Shown here in pieces: positions 23,963 through 36,107 of a stretch of 64,000 nucleotides of DNA. A program made the translations under genes and the position numbers. The notes under the pieces were generated by a model. The model made no database searches. It was given only the letters and a program-made list of their open reading frames with translations, and was not told the origin of the DNA. Origin of the DNA: Lineus longissimus (Eukaryota; Nemertea; Pilidiophora; Heteronemertea; Lineidae); assembly GCF_910592395.1 (NCBI RefSeq), contig NC_088325.1, positions 7,037,501-7,101,500 on the forward strand, given 5' to 3'. The first letter of the stretch is position 1; each line of letters opens with the position of its first letter.

Positions 23963-25860
23963 TAAAGTTATCCAGATAGAAAGGGTCAAGTTACAACCTG
24001 ATGCCTGGTGAGTGGGCACCTTTGTTCTACTTGACAGAAAATGTAACATGCTGCACCCAAACATTTTTCAAAAACCTGGTAGTAACTTCTCAAGTGTTAT
24101 TTAAATGCAAACTAAGTTTGAAATTCCCATTAGAAAATGCTGTTGATTGGCACATCAAACTACAATTACAACTTGAGCACCACTGAAAACGTGCGGTGAT
24201 ATTTACACAATGCACAGCCTCATTTTTAAATCAACATTAATAATAATTACTATTTGAGAATTAATGATGATTAAAACGAGTCTCTTATCTCAAAATTGCA
24301 TATCGCAAACTCGGGCGGTAGGGTCAGACAGCGCCATTGTCTTAGTCTGGCAGACAAATAAGGCACGGAAATAATGTTGTAAATTTGCATAAAAAACTCA
24401 TTCTGGTTGAAGTGGCTATTGTCATCTTGACAGGGTAGGATAAAGCTCGCAGCAGGAGGCTTCCTGCCTATGGATGGCGGGCCAGGCAAAGGCAATTGCT
24501 TTATCGGATTTGTGGTTGGTTGTTGGGTCAGCAAAATTGCTCAACTTTGTAAGGCCAAATCAGTGGAAATGCAGCAAGCAGTTTCTGGCCTCTCTAAGTT
24601 TGTGAAATTAGCTTACGCTTGATACAAGGTTCAGTTGCTAATGCATTCGTTACTCTGATCAAGGCTGTATTACATCAGACCAGCAAGACTTTAAGAAATT
24701 TGATTCTGATTGGAGGATTCATCCTTTACTCAAAGATCATAATTTTGGGTCAAAAGTCCTGATGCGTTTAGGAATTCTGCATCACATTCTTTAAAAATTT
24801 AAATCATTCAAAGGTACATGCAAATTGCTTTGTCCTCCCATACTTTAATATTGTAGGCTAGGACCTGCCAGACAATGATCCCAAGCCTCGGATTGGAATA
24901 TCCATGAATAATGGAAACTTTTTACCTGCCTCGTCATTCCTGTACTTCGTGTACCTTGTTTGTACTGTTTGATAGAATTAACACCAGGAACCAGCAATGT
25001 GGCTGAGAAGTCTTGTTTAACTGAAGGTGCAGACTATGACAGTCTCATATCCAGGTGTTGCCTCGATCTAGGTAGGTGAGATCAACTTGATGAGGTCATA
25101 ATGTGGCAATGAGTCGCTTCTGTTTGCCCACAATGGCCATTCCAATGGACACTGCCATCATCAGTGTATATTTAGATATGACAGGGGCACTCACAACTTC
25201 TAATCGATTCTAAGAGAATCGACTCGGACTCCAGTGCAAAGCCGCCATTGGTGACGTCACTGGTGCCAAAAACTATTTCTCTTGACCTCGATTCAAAAGT
25301 CGTTTTCAAAAAATATGATTCAAACGATAACATCAGCAGCAAACATTCTTTATCAACTTATTGAACTTAATGAAGAAGATAATATGGAGAAAAGATTGCA
25401 CAAATATATCGAAATGTAAGATTATTTTGATGAGAACTATTGGCCAATTCACTCTATACAATTGTGCGACCTCGTCACAATCGTCATGTGGTGACGACGC
25501 GGATTGATTTTTCATAATGGCGACGTCTAATGGCATTAGAGGGACTATGTCCATCCCCTGACCTCGCCATCCCCAGTAGCACCTCTGATGTTAGAACGTT
25601 GACAGGGGTTTACCTAAATTGGGACACAGTCACGGCAGAAATCTAGAGATGTTAAACACAAAATGTAGAGTTAAGAGCTCAGCTTTAGCAAGGACATTAT
25701 TGTTTATACTAGTCTTCATTAATTCTTGTGATGTAATGTAGGAGGAAACCAGAGACCCATGCTGGAGGAAACAAACACTCTCTATCACATGAGTGTACCA
25801 GGGTTGTTGTTAACTATGGTGACTCACTATTTCATTGCAACCGAGAATAAGATTTGGCCC
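23963..25860. other. No gene seen
   Basis: AT-rich with one perfect TGACGTCA palindrome at 25252-25259. No exon recognised. Confidence 0.4.
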
Positions 25861-25980
25861 TTTTTATTAAGGACACCCTCTGGACTGACAAGTGCTGTCC
25901 TTAATAGAGAATTGTCCTGAATGGAGAGGTCAAATTGAATGACAACAACCAATTTTGGTCAATGAGGGAGGTTCCACTGT
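25861..25980 (-). mobile_element. pogo-like MITE, copy 7 (5'-truncated)
   Basis: Retains ATTAAGGACACCCTC through GGGAGGTTCCACTGT but lacks the first ~15 bases. Same family as the copy at 17190. Confidence 0.6.
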
Positions 25981-27344
25981 CATTGATTTATTGCGCATTC
26001 ATCTCTTGTGAACCATGTTCAGATTATCATATCGATTGCCATAGTTTTGATTTACCATAACATTTTGGGAAAACTGTCACAGTCAATTCGATTAAATTTT
26101 GTTTTTCACCGCCTTTTATTTTTGTGAATTTTGCTGATCGCAATTAAAAAAGTGCAAAATCAAAATGCGAAATCGAAATTTCCCGGTTGACAGATGCAGC
26201 TTCTAAAACCACAAAAAAGTCAAAAGAGAGATGCGATTTGAAATGATTTATTGAAATATCAACAGAATTATTGAATTATGTTGAATGGTGCATTCGTGCT
26301 GTATTCAATGAGTTTTCACTCATTTAGAAAAATTATGTTCATTTGTGCAAACTTTGATTAAAAATTTATGATGTTCTGATAAGGAAAATCAATGTTTGTT
26401 ACTTCGGCAATGTTTTTCTACCGGCAATCTGATGAAGTCCTCTCAATCGGCACTTTGATGATTTATGGTGGCAATATTTGAGGATAAACTTTCATAAGTG
26501 GAGAATCTTTATCCAAACATTGACGCCTCATTTGTTTTGATTGATTAATGATCACTGATAATGTGATCCAAATGTTTTATTTATTCTGTCAGCAATCAGT
26601 GCATGTACTCACATATTGACGCAAGTTGTAATGTGCTCTATTTATCTGCACAGTTGAAACTTCTTACCTTTTTCACTGCTGGTGTACACTCTGGACACAG
26701 TGGACCTGCCTGGTCCCGCACCCCATGACAGTATGAATGAATGATGAAATAGACTGCCGCGGGAGTCTATGTTCGTGCAGTTGTCACATTTTGACTTTTC
26801 TTAAAGGGGGACTATAGGCAGGAGCAGGGGGTTAAATTGGCCATCTCCAGGTGGCTAATAATGCACAGAAAGGGCACTGGGTCATGTTTCATTCGGCACT
26901 AAAAACATTCCTCATACAAGCGTGAATAGTTTCGTCATACTGTGAGATGAGAGAGACCCCTATCGACGACTTCGTGTAACCCTACCTTGCCTATACCCAG
27001 CTGCTGCATTTGGAGTTCCTTTAACTCTTGATTCAACAACAAGTATTACAGAGGAACCTCCCTCAAAAGATGACCCTCTCTGAATATTGATTGAGGATTA
27101 AGTACAAAAGAGGACATTTTCAGGAAAGTTAATTTGCTTTAGTTAATTTATCCTATAATCGAGACTCAAGTGTCCACACGACTAACAAATGGGTCAATAA
27201 AAAGTGGTAGTTTGCAAACATTTTCAGTAAAATCATAGCAATATTTCTAGTGTAATATCAAGAATACCATTATGGTTTTGAATAGATATGAATATGTTTC
27301 CCATTTTATGTTTGATCTCTGACACCAATACAATGTGATTGCAT
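25981..27344. other. No gene seen; MITE terminus fragment
   Basis: A lone pogo-like terminus (TACAGAGGAACCTCCCTC) lies near 27048 without a matching end. Otherwise empty. Confidence 0.4.
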
Positions 27345-27466
27345 CAACACTGTGTAGGATCAAGAATTCATAAAGACTTTATGAATTCTTGGTAGGATAT
27401 ATGCTCATCAACACTGTGTAGGATCAAGGATTCATGAAGACTTTATGAATTCTTGGTAAGATATGT
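27345..27466. repeat. Tandem duplication carrying a 31-base hairpin
   Basis: A ~60-bp unit (ATCAACACTGTGTAGGATCA and following) occurs twice in tandem. The first copy contains a perfect hairpin, 27361-27391, with 15-bp arms (CAAGAATTCATAAAG) and a single-base loop. The second copy has two arm mismatches. Confidence 0.65.
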
Positions 27467-27762
27467 TAATTTGTTTGCCAGGTCATAAATATACCGGGTA
27501 TGATAACTTCCTGCAGTTTGTGACACTTACGTTCGTTTCCATAGCAATTTTCAATGAATGCTGGTGCTCGTCTTTTTTTTGTTGTAAATAGTTTGTTGTA
27601 AATAAGCAATTTATTATTGAACCTATATGTACTTGCATAAAGATGGTGAAAAGTGTACATTTCTTTGCAGAGTGTGAACTTCACGGGGTCATTCCCTTGT
27701 CTTCCCCGTTCCTATATTTCCCTAAGGGTTCTATGTTGTACATTTCTTGGCAGGGTGTGAAC

Positions 27763-28351
27763 TTAACCCTTATAGTGTTACCCTCGACCTTAGGTCGAGT
27801 TAAAATTCATACCTCTTTTAGTGTCGCGCTCGACCCTGGGTCAAGAGTGGGTAATGCAACAGAAAATAAATCATCCACGGCGCAATTGGAGTCCGTTCTG
27901 TTTAGTTTATCTGCGCGACTGATCTTCTGATATTGTTTCTACATGAAAATTTCCCGCAATTTGCAACTGAAAGTCGAGCACGTTTTGAGAAGAGGTCCGA
28001 CAAGGGGAATGGGGGTTTTACCTCCCCAAATACCCAAAGCTGTACCAGAAAACATAAATACGGATGTCCTCAGTGATTACCAGGATAGTGAAAGTGACAA
28101 TGATGATGCTGACCCAATATATCACTGTTTTTTTAGAAATCATCAAAAACCATATGTACACATGTAACTGGTACCAACTTACTCCTCAAGTAATACCCCA
28201 AAAACTTTTTCTTTACTTTAACATGATAGAAACAAACACTTCTGAGCTACAAGACCTCAAAATAAGGTCCTCTAAAACTGGAAATTTCCTAAAACATGGC
28301 TGACACTAAGGGGGTAGAAACCTAATGCGAGCCTGACACTCCAAGGGTTAA
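27763..28351 (+). mobile_element. piggyBac-type element relic (589 bp)
   Basis: TTAA flanks both ends (27763-27766 and 28348-28351). The termini are CCCTTATAGTGT and the inverse of CCCTTGGAGTGT. Subterminal repeats of AGTGT...CTCGACC...GGTC follow, as in piggyBac-like transposons. Inside, 27943-28167 encodes an acidic stretch (SDYQDSESDNDDADP) like the low-complexity N-terminus of piggyBac transposases, with no DDD catalytic core. It is a deletion derivative that kept the transposase start. Confidence 0.65.
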
Positions 28352-28375
28352 CAGGGTCATCCCCTTGGGCAGTAT

Positions 28376-28425
28376 CTAAAACCACATACCACATACCACA
28401 TACCACATACCACACATACCCACAT
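28376..28425. repeat. (CCACATA)n short tandem repeat
   Basis: About six copies of a 7-bp unit, CCACATA, just right of the piggyBac relic. Confidence 0.75.
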
Positions 28426-29348
28426 GCCAATTTTTTCCAGGTGGGGCAATCCAATGACGGTTGAAGCTTTTTCTTCACAACTATTGTTAAAGGAAATTAT
28501 GTCGATCTTTCAACCTTAGAGGGTGCCACCGCCAGAAACTTATTTTAAAGGGGAACTCTGTTGTTAAAGGGGAAATTTGTCGATATTTCCATCGGATGTG
28601 GTACTCTGCCAAATGGGAATATCTGTCAATATAAAGGGGGATATGGTGATATGTGAATCCTAGAGGGCGCCACCGTCACTTTCTAGTGTTGAAGGGAAAT
28701 CTGTCGATATTTCAATCTCACATACCCGAAGAAACGAATATTAACCCCCGATTCCAAGGAGGATACCGCGGTGACGTCACGGCTTTTCTAAGATGGCGCT
28801 GCATATTGTAAACAAACTCGATGAGACAAGACCACTAATGAATATTCATAGGTTGGAGGGTCGAGGCCTATCAATTAGACGAGTGCATGTTTTTAACTCA
28901 CAAGTACATATTTGGAGAGGTATTGAAAAAATATTTGCTGTGGCAAGTCTACAGATATAAAGAAATTATTTGATGAAAAAATTAATTTCGAATTTTGCTA
29001 ATTGGGTAATAGGGGGCGTGTTTTGAGTTTTTTCTGCCAGTTGGCTGAAAAGAGTGGAAATATCAAAGTCTGTCTAATTTGTCGATTAAAAAAAAATTAT
29101 ATACCCCCTGGTCATTAAAGAGAATTTGAATTCGAATTGGGATTTTGATGGTCAGAAGTGATGCGCAAAAGGAATCAACATCAAAGACTTCCCAATACTG
29201 AAAATTACTGAGTCCAGATTGTAAACAACATTCACGTGCGTGCATACTGACGTCATTCAAAGTCGAACTCTGATTGGTTAAGACTCTGTGTACAAATGTA
29301 CACTGTACTGCCCCAAACGTCCAGGAAAAAAACTCGCTGGCCGTACAT
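28426..29348. other. No gene seen; two diverged repeat units
   Basis: Two related stretches with TAGAGGGYGCCACCG and CTGTCGATATTTC (near 28500-28560 and 28660-28720) look like an old duplication. TGACGTCA palindromes lie at 28772-28779 and 29248-29255. No exon recognised. Confidence 0.4.
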
Positions 29349-29997
29349 TATGGGCGGTTATTACCGCAAATAAAGACAAACCAAAGCAAAGACACTTGTG
29401 TAGCATATCAAGGACACGTAGATTGATACTCCAATGTGTGCCACATCAAAGACATCTGGACCATACACCACGTCAAAGATAACGATGCGAAGTCAACAGG
29501 CGGCGCGACCGTCTTGGGAAAAGTAAAAACGATTTCGACAACTATAGGTTTTTGTTGATACAAGCAGAGTCTTTCTATACAAGACTCTGATATAAGCGAC
29601 TAGCGGGAAAATGCACATGTGTTGTTATGTCACTATTGCATCTATTCGTAGTAGACTGTCGTATTTTGAGATCCCCTTTCTTTTCAACATCATCAATCAT
29701 ACTAGTATATCATAACCATGGATAGAGATAAGTTAGAAAACTGTGTCAACCTCCTTCAACAAGTTGTTGGAATAATGGGGAGAGAGGTGGCGAATAACAA
29801 CAACGTCAACAGGCATACGGCCGCCAGCAATCTACAGTGGCGCCGCCTGTTGACTTCGCATCGTTATCTTTGACGTGGTGTATGGTCCAGATGTCTTTGA
29901 TGTGGCACACATGGGAGTATCAATCTACGTGTCCTTGATATGCTACACAAGTGTCTTTGCTCTGGTTTGTCTTTATTTGCGGTAATAACCGCCCATA
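29349..29997. mobile_element. Foldback element with 158-bp near-identical arms
   Basis: Left arm 29349-29506 and right arm 29840-29997 are inverted copies that differ at about two positions by eye. The ends begin TATGGGCGGTTATTACCGC. The 333-bp spacer encodes the start of a short frame that runs into the right arm. GGGCGGTTATT ends could suggest a PIF/Harbinger derivative, but no clear target duplication is visible. Confidence 0.75.
29718..29873 (+). CDS. Short unrecognised frame inside the foldback element
   Basis: A 51-codon frame starts at an ATG in good context (ACCATGG). It encodes MDRDKLENCVNLLQQVVGIM, then an Asn-rich stretch, and ends in the right inverted arm. The leucine/valine-spaced N-terminus could be a helix. 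I recognise no family. It may be the first exon of the parent transposon's second protein, or chance. Confidence 0.25.
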   Translation: MDRDKLENCVNLLQQVVGIMGREVANNNNVNRHTAASNLQWRRLLTSHRYL

Positions 29998-30223
29998 GTA
30001 TGTACATCTCCTTAGTCGGAAATTAGCGTGACCAAGAGATTTGCAGTATGGACCAATTCCACGCCAGCTGTCTTGAAATGAGGAGGCTGCAGACGAGAAT
30101 TCGCTGACCCGCTCATTTTCAAGTTCTGGTTATCATGCAACCCAATGCAGGCCAGAGTCCGGCAAAGGGCTCTATTTCTATTTCATTTCTATTTCATTAC
30201 TTCATTTCTTATTTCTTGCTCTA

Positions 30224-31212
30224 CAGACGCCCGTGTCCGTCGTCGTGGTCGTCCGTGTCCTGTTTCAAAAAGAGTGGCTCGTTTCTTAACCACTACAGCT
30301 ATGAGCTTGAAACTTTGTACACAGGACACCACCCCCCCCCCCCCCCCCCCCCCCAAGGTCAGGTTACCTCTGATAGTGAATTTCGGTCCGATTCGGTTCT
30401 TAACTTGACCAACAGGGGGCTAGAAGTGGAAACCTTAAAAGTGTGATATCTCTTATGAGTGACTCGTTTTCGATAAAATTTTTATGGTAGGTTGTCCTAG
30501 CAAGGATACATCACATATCATACGGATTTTTGAATTGACCTAATTTTCAAGGTCACCGAGGTCAAATGCCGTAAATTTGCCGTTAGAGTGTAACTATGGC
30601 ACGTTTCCGCTAAAGCTATTAACTTGAAATTTGGTACACTCCCTACGTGACTCCCTACGTCACACCTCTGACACCAAATTTCGGTCTGATCTGATTCTCG
30701 ACTTGGCCACCAGGGGACCAAAACTAAAAAAATGTAAAAGGTGCAATATCTCGCTTATTAGTGACTTGTTTTCGATGATATTTTTATGGTAGGTTCTCCT
30801 AGCAAGGATACATCACATACCCTACGGGTTTTAGATTTGACCTACTTTTCAAGGTCAAAGAGGTCAAATGGTGTAAATTGGCAGTTTGAGTGTTACTATG
30901 GTACATAAATTTGATACACGACTCCCTGTCACACGTAACCTATGACACCGAATTTTGATCCTATCTGATTCTCGACTTGGCCACCTGGAGGCCAGAACAA
31001 AAAGATGTAAAAAGTGCAATATCTCGCTTATTAGTGACTTGTTTTCGATGATTTTTTTATGGTAGGGATTCCAAGCAAGGATACATCACAATATGTCACA
31101 CCAACTTTGATTTGCCCTATATACTATTTGTAGCATGTTTCTTGACCAGGATGAATTCCTTACCACCAAATATCTATATGGTGAGCACAAAGGCCCCTGG
31201 CCGTTTCATTTA
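30224..31212. repeat. Second copy of the AGGTCA-rich repeat
   Basis: A diverged relative of 4991-6125 with the same GTC-rich start, ~300-bp units (near 30285, 30596 and 30896) and ending in GGTGAGCACAAAGGCC. Direct AGGTCA pairs with 3-bp spacing lie at 30550-30564 and 30852-30866. CTCF-like motifs are degraded (ACCAACAGGGGGC near 30408, CCACCAGGGGAC near 30708). A poly-C run is at 30332-30354. Confidence 0.7.
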
Positions 31213-33904
31213 AGAGATATCTGCTATGGAAGATGACAGGGATGATATTAGGGCTTGGTTTATTTACATACAGCTTCACGTTTCATTGTGAGGGTTAGGA
31301 GCAGTCCGTCAGGATTAGAAGCAGATATCAGAGAGTTGGCAAGGTACGGCATAGGTGCTGGCAGGTGTGGGGTTTATTACCACAATTCTTTCATCCCTGA
31401 ATAGTCAATCATAAAAAGTTTGTTAAAAACCGTTTTGCAGACAGAAGCACGTGGGGGAACATCAGACCCAGGACTGACCTGGGGAACATAAAACCCTGGG
31501 AATATAGGAAACATAGATTTGCATCTGAACTTGATAGGGCGGTTCAGGAGTCTGAGGTGCTGCCATTTCATCCAAAACATCCTCTGCCGCCTCAGTTTTG
31601 ACCTTCATAATAGTTCCACCCTTGCTGTGTTTGGTGACGAAACCATGCACCTCTAGTTCGGTAGCATTTCCGTTAACAAAGCAGAACTTAGGTGTAGACT
31701 ATAACGCACCATTAAAAATAATACAGGCCATTCATGGCGGGAGAAATATATTTTCCAATAATAGCCATCTCTGTTTTTATGGTGCAAACTATGTTCAAAG
31801 CAAGAATTTCTCGTGACTTGTAAACACTTGAAAGATTCAAGCTCCAAGCTAAGTCAGTGCGATAACAGATATCATGCCCAGTTCATTGCTTCGGGTGTGA
31901 AATGACATGCCATGAAGGATCATGTTTTGCGACAAGATGTCTCTCACAGGATATTTTTGTATCGTCTACAGTGCGGCAAAATTCCCAGAGACCAGAACTG
32001 CAATATTTTTACTGACAACATCGAATGTCTATATGAAGGTTAAACTTGTGAGCGATAGTTTAGATTGGACATGAAGTGCCTCGGGTGTTTGTTTTTATGG
32101 CAAAAATATTCGTATATGGGGCAGACTTCAAGAAATATGTATGGATTAACCCTTTTAGGGATGGATTAGTTGATAGACTTGTAGGCTAGTGCGCTCAGAA
32201 AAACCCCTTCCTTAATTGTCAGACAAAGCTTTAGGAACTCCTCTATTCTCGTTAATGTTTTTAAGGGTTGGCAATAGGTACCGCCATTTTGGCTAATTGC
32301 TCTAGGATTTCAAGTTCTAGCCAAAATGGCGGTTCCTATGATCGACCCTTAAGACCTCAGCAACTTTATTTTGTCTCCTGGGCGTTCCCTTCTGCAAGCT
32401 TGTATCATAAATGAATAAACCACTCCAAACTCTCATATTCTTGTAATGTAAAAATATGTTGATGTGATGTATTGTACATATCAGACCTCCGATCTTTCTG
32501 CTCTCATATAATGATGTCACAGTGATCATAGCATATTTTGCAACTGGCACTTTTGTACGTTTTTCTAATTTCTACGGGTTTACAATGATTCGCCAAATTG
32601 CAATTTTAATCATTGTTTCTATCATTTTGCGGTTATAAAATGATATGAACATGTATGTATCCATCACATTATACATATTCATCAGCTGACTGGATTATGA
32701 TAGTTGTATTTAATTCTTAAAGGAACAACTAGGGCGTGGGATTTACCTTGCCAGGAGAATACTACCCATGATTGACACCATGTGCCGCCACCAGTAGAAT
32801 CACGCCAATGCTGTTCTCTAATAATGATTTTCGCCAGTATTACGAGGCAGTTTTGCACATGGCTTGTGAATATAAAGCAGGTCTATGGTTATACCAGGTT
32901 CTAGAGCATTGTTACTCACAGTTTCATGATTTTCTGTTGTCCTGTTTATTGATAATTATTGGTATTACCTATTCATTGCCACATAGAAATTCATCTTGTT
33001 AACGTCAAGGGTTAGAGTTCACACCATGTCTTAGCATTCAATGGTGAATTATAAGCCTTTTGCAACTTCTGATGTGTCAATTTGAGGAATCCGGATTGAA
33101 CCAAAACCTCATGAAGCCTTCAGATTACCCTTGGCCACCCTCAATTAAACTTCTCTCTGTTTGTCCTACCGTATGGACTGAATGTTTCAGTTTCTGTGCT
33201 GTTTTATACTCAACCTGTAGTAACCTTGTCATCGCTTTTAGTACAGTCCTTATTACCATAGTAACGGGCATAAACAATATGGCCATGTCTTGATGTCAGG
33301 TAAGTTGTGACGTGTCATTTGGCGTCGAGATGACGTCACCTTGTGAACACGGTGTGACATTATACTTTCTGTAGCGGTTATAATTTTTGCTATATTAATT
33401 AAAAATTTATATATGAAAGTTTAAATTCCATCTTAACTTTGTTTTTTCTTCATACTTGTTGGAGATACAATTTGACAGACTTATATGTTTCCAATTTGAA
33501 AGTGATTCATTTGTTCATCCAGGGTGTTAGTTAAGAAACAAAGACTGAGGTGGTGGTCCTGCTTGTCTGATCAACACCACTCAACTAGACCAAAAATGCA
33601 GACTAATTAAGAACCAATTAAGAGTTTTGGATTTGAGGTCTTCACCGTGACAAGCAACAAGGAAGGACCTACAGCGAAGTACTGTTTTCTATTCTGAAAC
33701 AACTGGGAGTGAACATTTTATGATCAAAAGGCCCATGGTTGCGACATCTTGGACAGCTGTGATCAAACAAAGCGTAGTGTATTTTCATCGATATCCTTTA
33801 GAATACTCACCAATGATTGTTTAGATCAAAGACATTGACTGCCCCCTTGACATCAGAAGAGGAACTATGATGTACAACGTCAACACAAAAGATGAGATTA
33901 GACA
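31213..33904. other. No confident gene
   Basis: A minus-strand open stretch around 31462-31690 (HGFVTKHSKGGTIMKVKTEA) looks protein-like but continues into a TATGTTCCC-type repeat at 31440-31515, so it is not called as a gene. A TGACGTCA palindrome lies at 33331-33338. Confidence 0.35.
32261..32353. repeat. Short hairpin element, ~93 bp
   Basis: Inverted arms TTAAGGGTTGGCAATAGGTA and CCGCCATTTTGGCT, mirrored around 32312. The arms carry CCGCCATTTTGG, a YY1-type core. Few mismatches. Confidence 0.6.
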
Positions 33905-34156
33905 TCAAGTATGAAGTAAATTTATTGCCTTTGGAAAAAAGACTGATTGATTTTTTGGGATAACATTGTCCATTTCCTTGGATGATGGATCCATATCTTC
34001 ATCAGTGGGGTATTTCCAGGGATGAGTCACGGTGTCAGGAGTATCATTAATGTCGAGATAGCGGTCAGATTGTGGCCGAGGTGATGGGCTGGAAAATTGG
34101 GATTGGCTGGTGATCATCAAAGCTGTATGCTGTGTGCAAGGAGTGTTGTGGCCCAC
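33905..34156 (-). CDS. Unrecognised possible 3' exon
   Basis: An 83-codon minus-strand frame has a Ser/Pro/Asp-rich, hydrophilic composition (SSPSPRPQSDRYLDINDTPD, then TDEDMDPSSKEM) and ends with a stop at 33905. A pyrimidine-rich AATTTTCCAG near 34095 could be a splice acceptor. AATAAA overlaps the last codons. I recognise no family, no partner exon was found, and chance is a real alternative. Confidence 0.2.
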   Translation of the reverse strand: MGHNTPCTQHTALMITSQSQFSSPSPRPQSDRYLDINDTPDTVTHPWKYPTDEDMDPSSKEMDNVIPKNQSVFFPKAINLLHT

Positions 34157-34600
34157 TCAACCAAGTGCAGACCTTGGGTGGCAAAACAGCTGAGGTGTTG
34201 TCGGGGACAGTGCATGAAGGCTTACCTCACCACCGGACTTCAACTATTTGGCCATACACACCATAGTCATACTGGTACTTTGACTTTCTGAATCGGCCGG
34301 ACGTTATAAAGTATGGATAAGAATTGTTCGTCCTAAATAAATTGCAGTTCAAGATGCCGTCCTCAGCACATGGTCTGCATTGAAATTGTCTTTGTGGCCA
34401 AAATGTTGGCCATGCACACCCTATACGATATCATGAAAGGGGGTGCAGCCCGAACACAAGAGCACTATAGGTGCATCAGGGGGTCGGCCCTCCCTTTGAT
34501 ATGCCCCTGTGTAAAAATATATTGTCTTCCAAAACCATGATAATCCAAGTGGTGCACAGGTAGCAAACAAGGTTTTTCCACTTCCTCCTGTCCACACCCG

Positions 34601-35435
34601 GGTATTCGAAAACCCTGGATCAACAAACACTGGACTGGACTGGACTGGACTGGATTCAACGTCACTGCTCACCATCGCCTGCATCAACATGGCGACAACA
34701 ATGTATTGAGAAACGACGGGGAAATGGGACATGTTATCAGTCTGATAAACTTATAGTGGCCAATTCCATCTTCGCCGTGGCTATGCCATGTGCTCGAGTT
34801 ATTATAAGCTCGGAGGTAAACCTCCATGTTATAAGGGAGTGTGCTGATTGGTTTCACATCAAAATAGTATGAAAAAAATCTAGAATGTTTTATTGGGGCA
34901 GGAGGGAGGAGGCGGGAGGGCAAGAGGAAGGGGAGGGCTGACGGTATTTGTAGGGCCCGGTAGATGACACTGTCGTAGTTTCTATAGATAGTATTATAGA
35001 GGACTTAATTGACGTTAATTGACTAAATACGGTGGATAATGTACTGAACCCCCCCCCCCCCACGCCTAGCCCCACCCCCCGGGATGTTCAAGGTAACGGT
35101 TAGGGCCAATTTCATCATGTTAATGGCGTGTCAAGACCCACAAATCACTCAGATGTCTAGAGCAGGCACTTGTACATATTTCTGTTTACATAATACATAA
35201 CCATACCTATTCTGTCGTCGCCAATTATCGTAAAATCTACGATAAAACCCGGGCGACTTTTCGGGTGACGCCATGTTCATGATGTTGATGATGGAATATT
35301 AGGCGGGAAGAGATTCGGCAGGGTTGTGGGAATTGTATAACTTTTAGAAAAATCCAGGTGGTGGAGGGCGCTGAGTCATAGTCCAGTCCAGTCCAGTCCA
35401 GTCCAGTGTTTGTTGATCCAGGGTTTTCGAATACC
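34601..35435. mobile_element. Inverted-repeat element with CTGGA pentamer in the arms
   Basis: 34601-34635 is the exact inverse of 35401-35435 (starting GGTATTCGAAAACCCTGGAT). Inside, the arms continue as 4-5 copies of the pentamer TGGAC (34631-34655; inverted at 35381-35405). The ~730-bp centre includes a poly-C run at 35049-35061 and no coding frame. A foldback-type element. Confidence 0.7.
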
Positions 35436-36027
35436 CTCCACACCCTGGGTCGTCAAAGTTCTCTCAACTTGGGTCCAGTTCATTCCAATGATCCAAGTCC
35501 AATGATAATATTTGTCTCAAATTCATTCATCATTGTAGGCATCTGACATCTGCGGCAGAGGTCCATGTTGGTACCCAATCAGCAGATGCGGAGGTGACTA
35601 TCAAAAAAGGCTTAGATCCAATGTAACATTAGAATTGAAGGAATGTCGGCAAGAACAGTGGCAGTAATAGGATAAAGGATGTACGATTACAACGATTAAT
35701 ATCTGCGTAATAGCCTAAGTAAACTGCATTTTCTTGCCCAAATCACACATATTTCAACTTGTCAATACGCCACCATTATCCTATTACTACACCCTGTAAA
35801 CAGCATTCTCGACAAGAATGGGTTAAAGAAACAAGGGTATCAAAACTACTCCGGGCATCCATAGCCACGCCAGAGATCAAGTAATGACACCAGATGGCGC
35901 TTTTTAGTTCATACCCCACCCCCTTATCCAGTATGGTTTAGAACTTCTATTCTGATTGATTGTGGGCAAAGACTGGTGGTAACGGTACATGATTTCCACA
36001 CAGTCCTCTTAATTCTAAAAGATGACC
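35436..36027. other. No gene seen
   Basis: Ordinary AT-rich sequence. Confidence 0.35.
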
Positions 36028-36107
36028 TAAAGTCGAGTACGTTGAGCAGTGCCACAACAGTTTGCACTAAAGTTAAGTACATTGAGCAGTGCCACAACAG
36101 TTTGCAC
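36028..36107. repeat. 40-bp tandem duplication
   Basis: Two adjacent 40-bp copies (TAAAGTYRAGTACRTTGAGC...TTTGCAC) differ at three positions. The second ends at the inverted-repeat element at 36107. Confidence 0.7.

Noticed and set aside
30135-30446. Frames with proline or similar runs
   Set aside because: They cross the poly-C tract and GTC-rich start of a repeat copy.
31462-31690. Minus-strand protein-like stretch with VTKHSKGGTIMKVKTEAAED
   Set aside because: No convincing splice acceptor, no family recognised, and the 3' part runs into a TATGTTCCC-type repeat.
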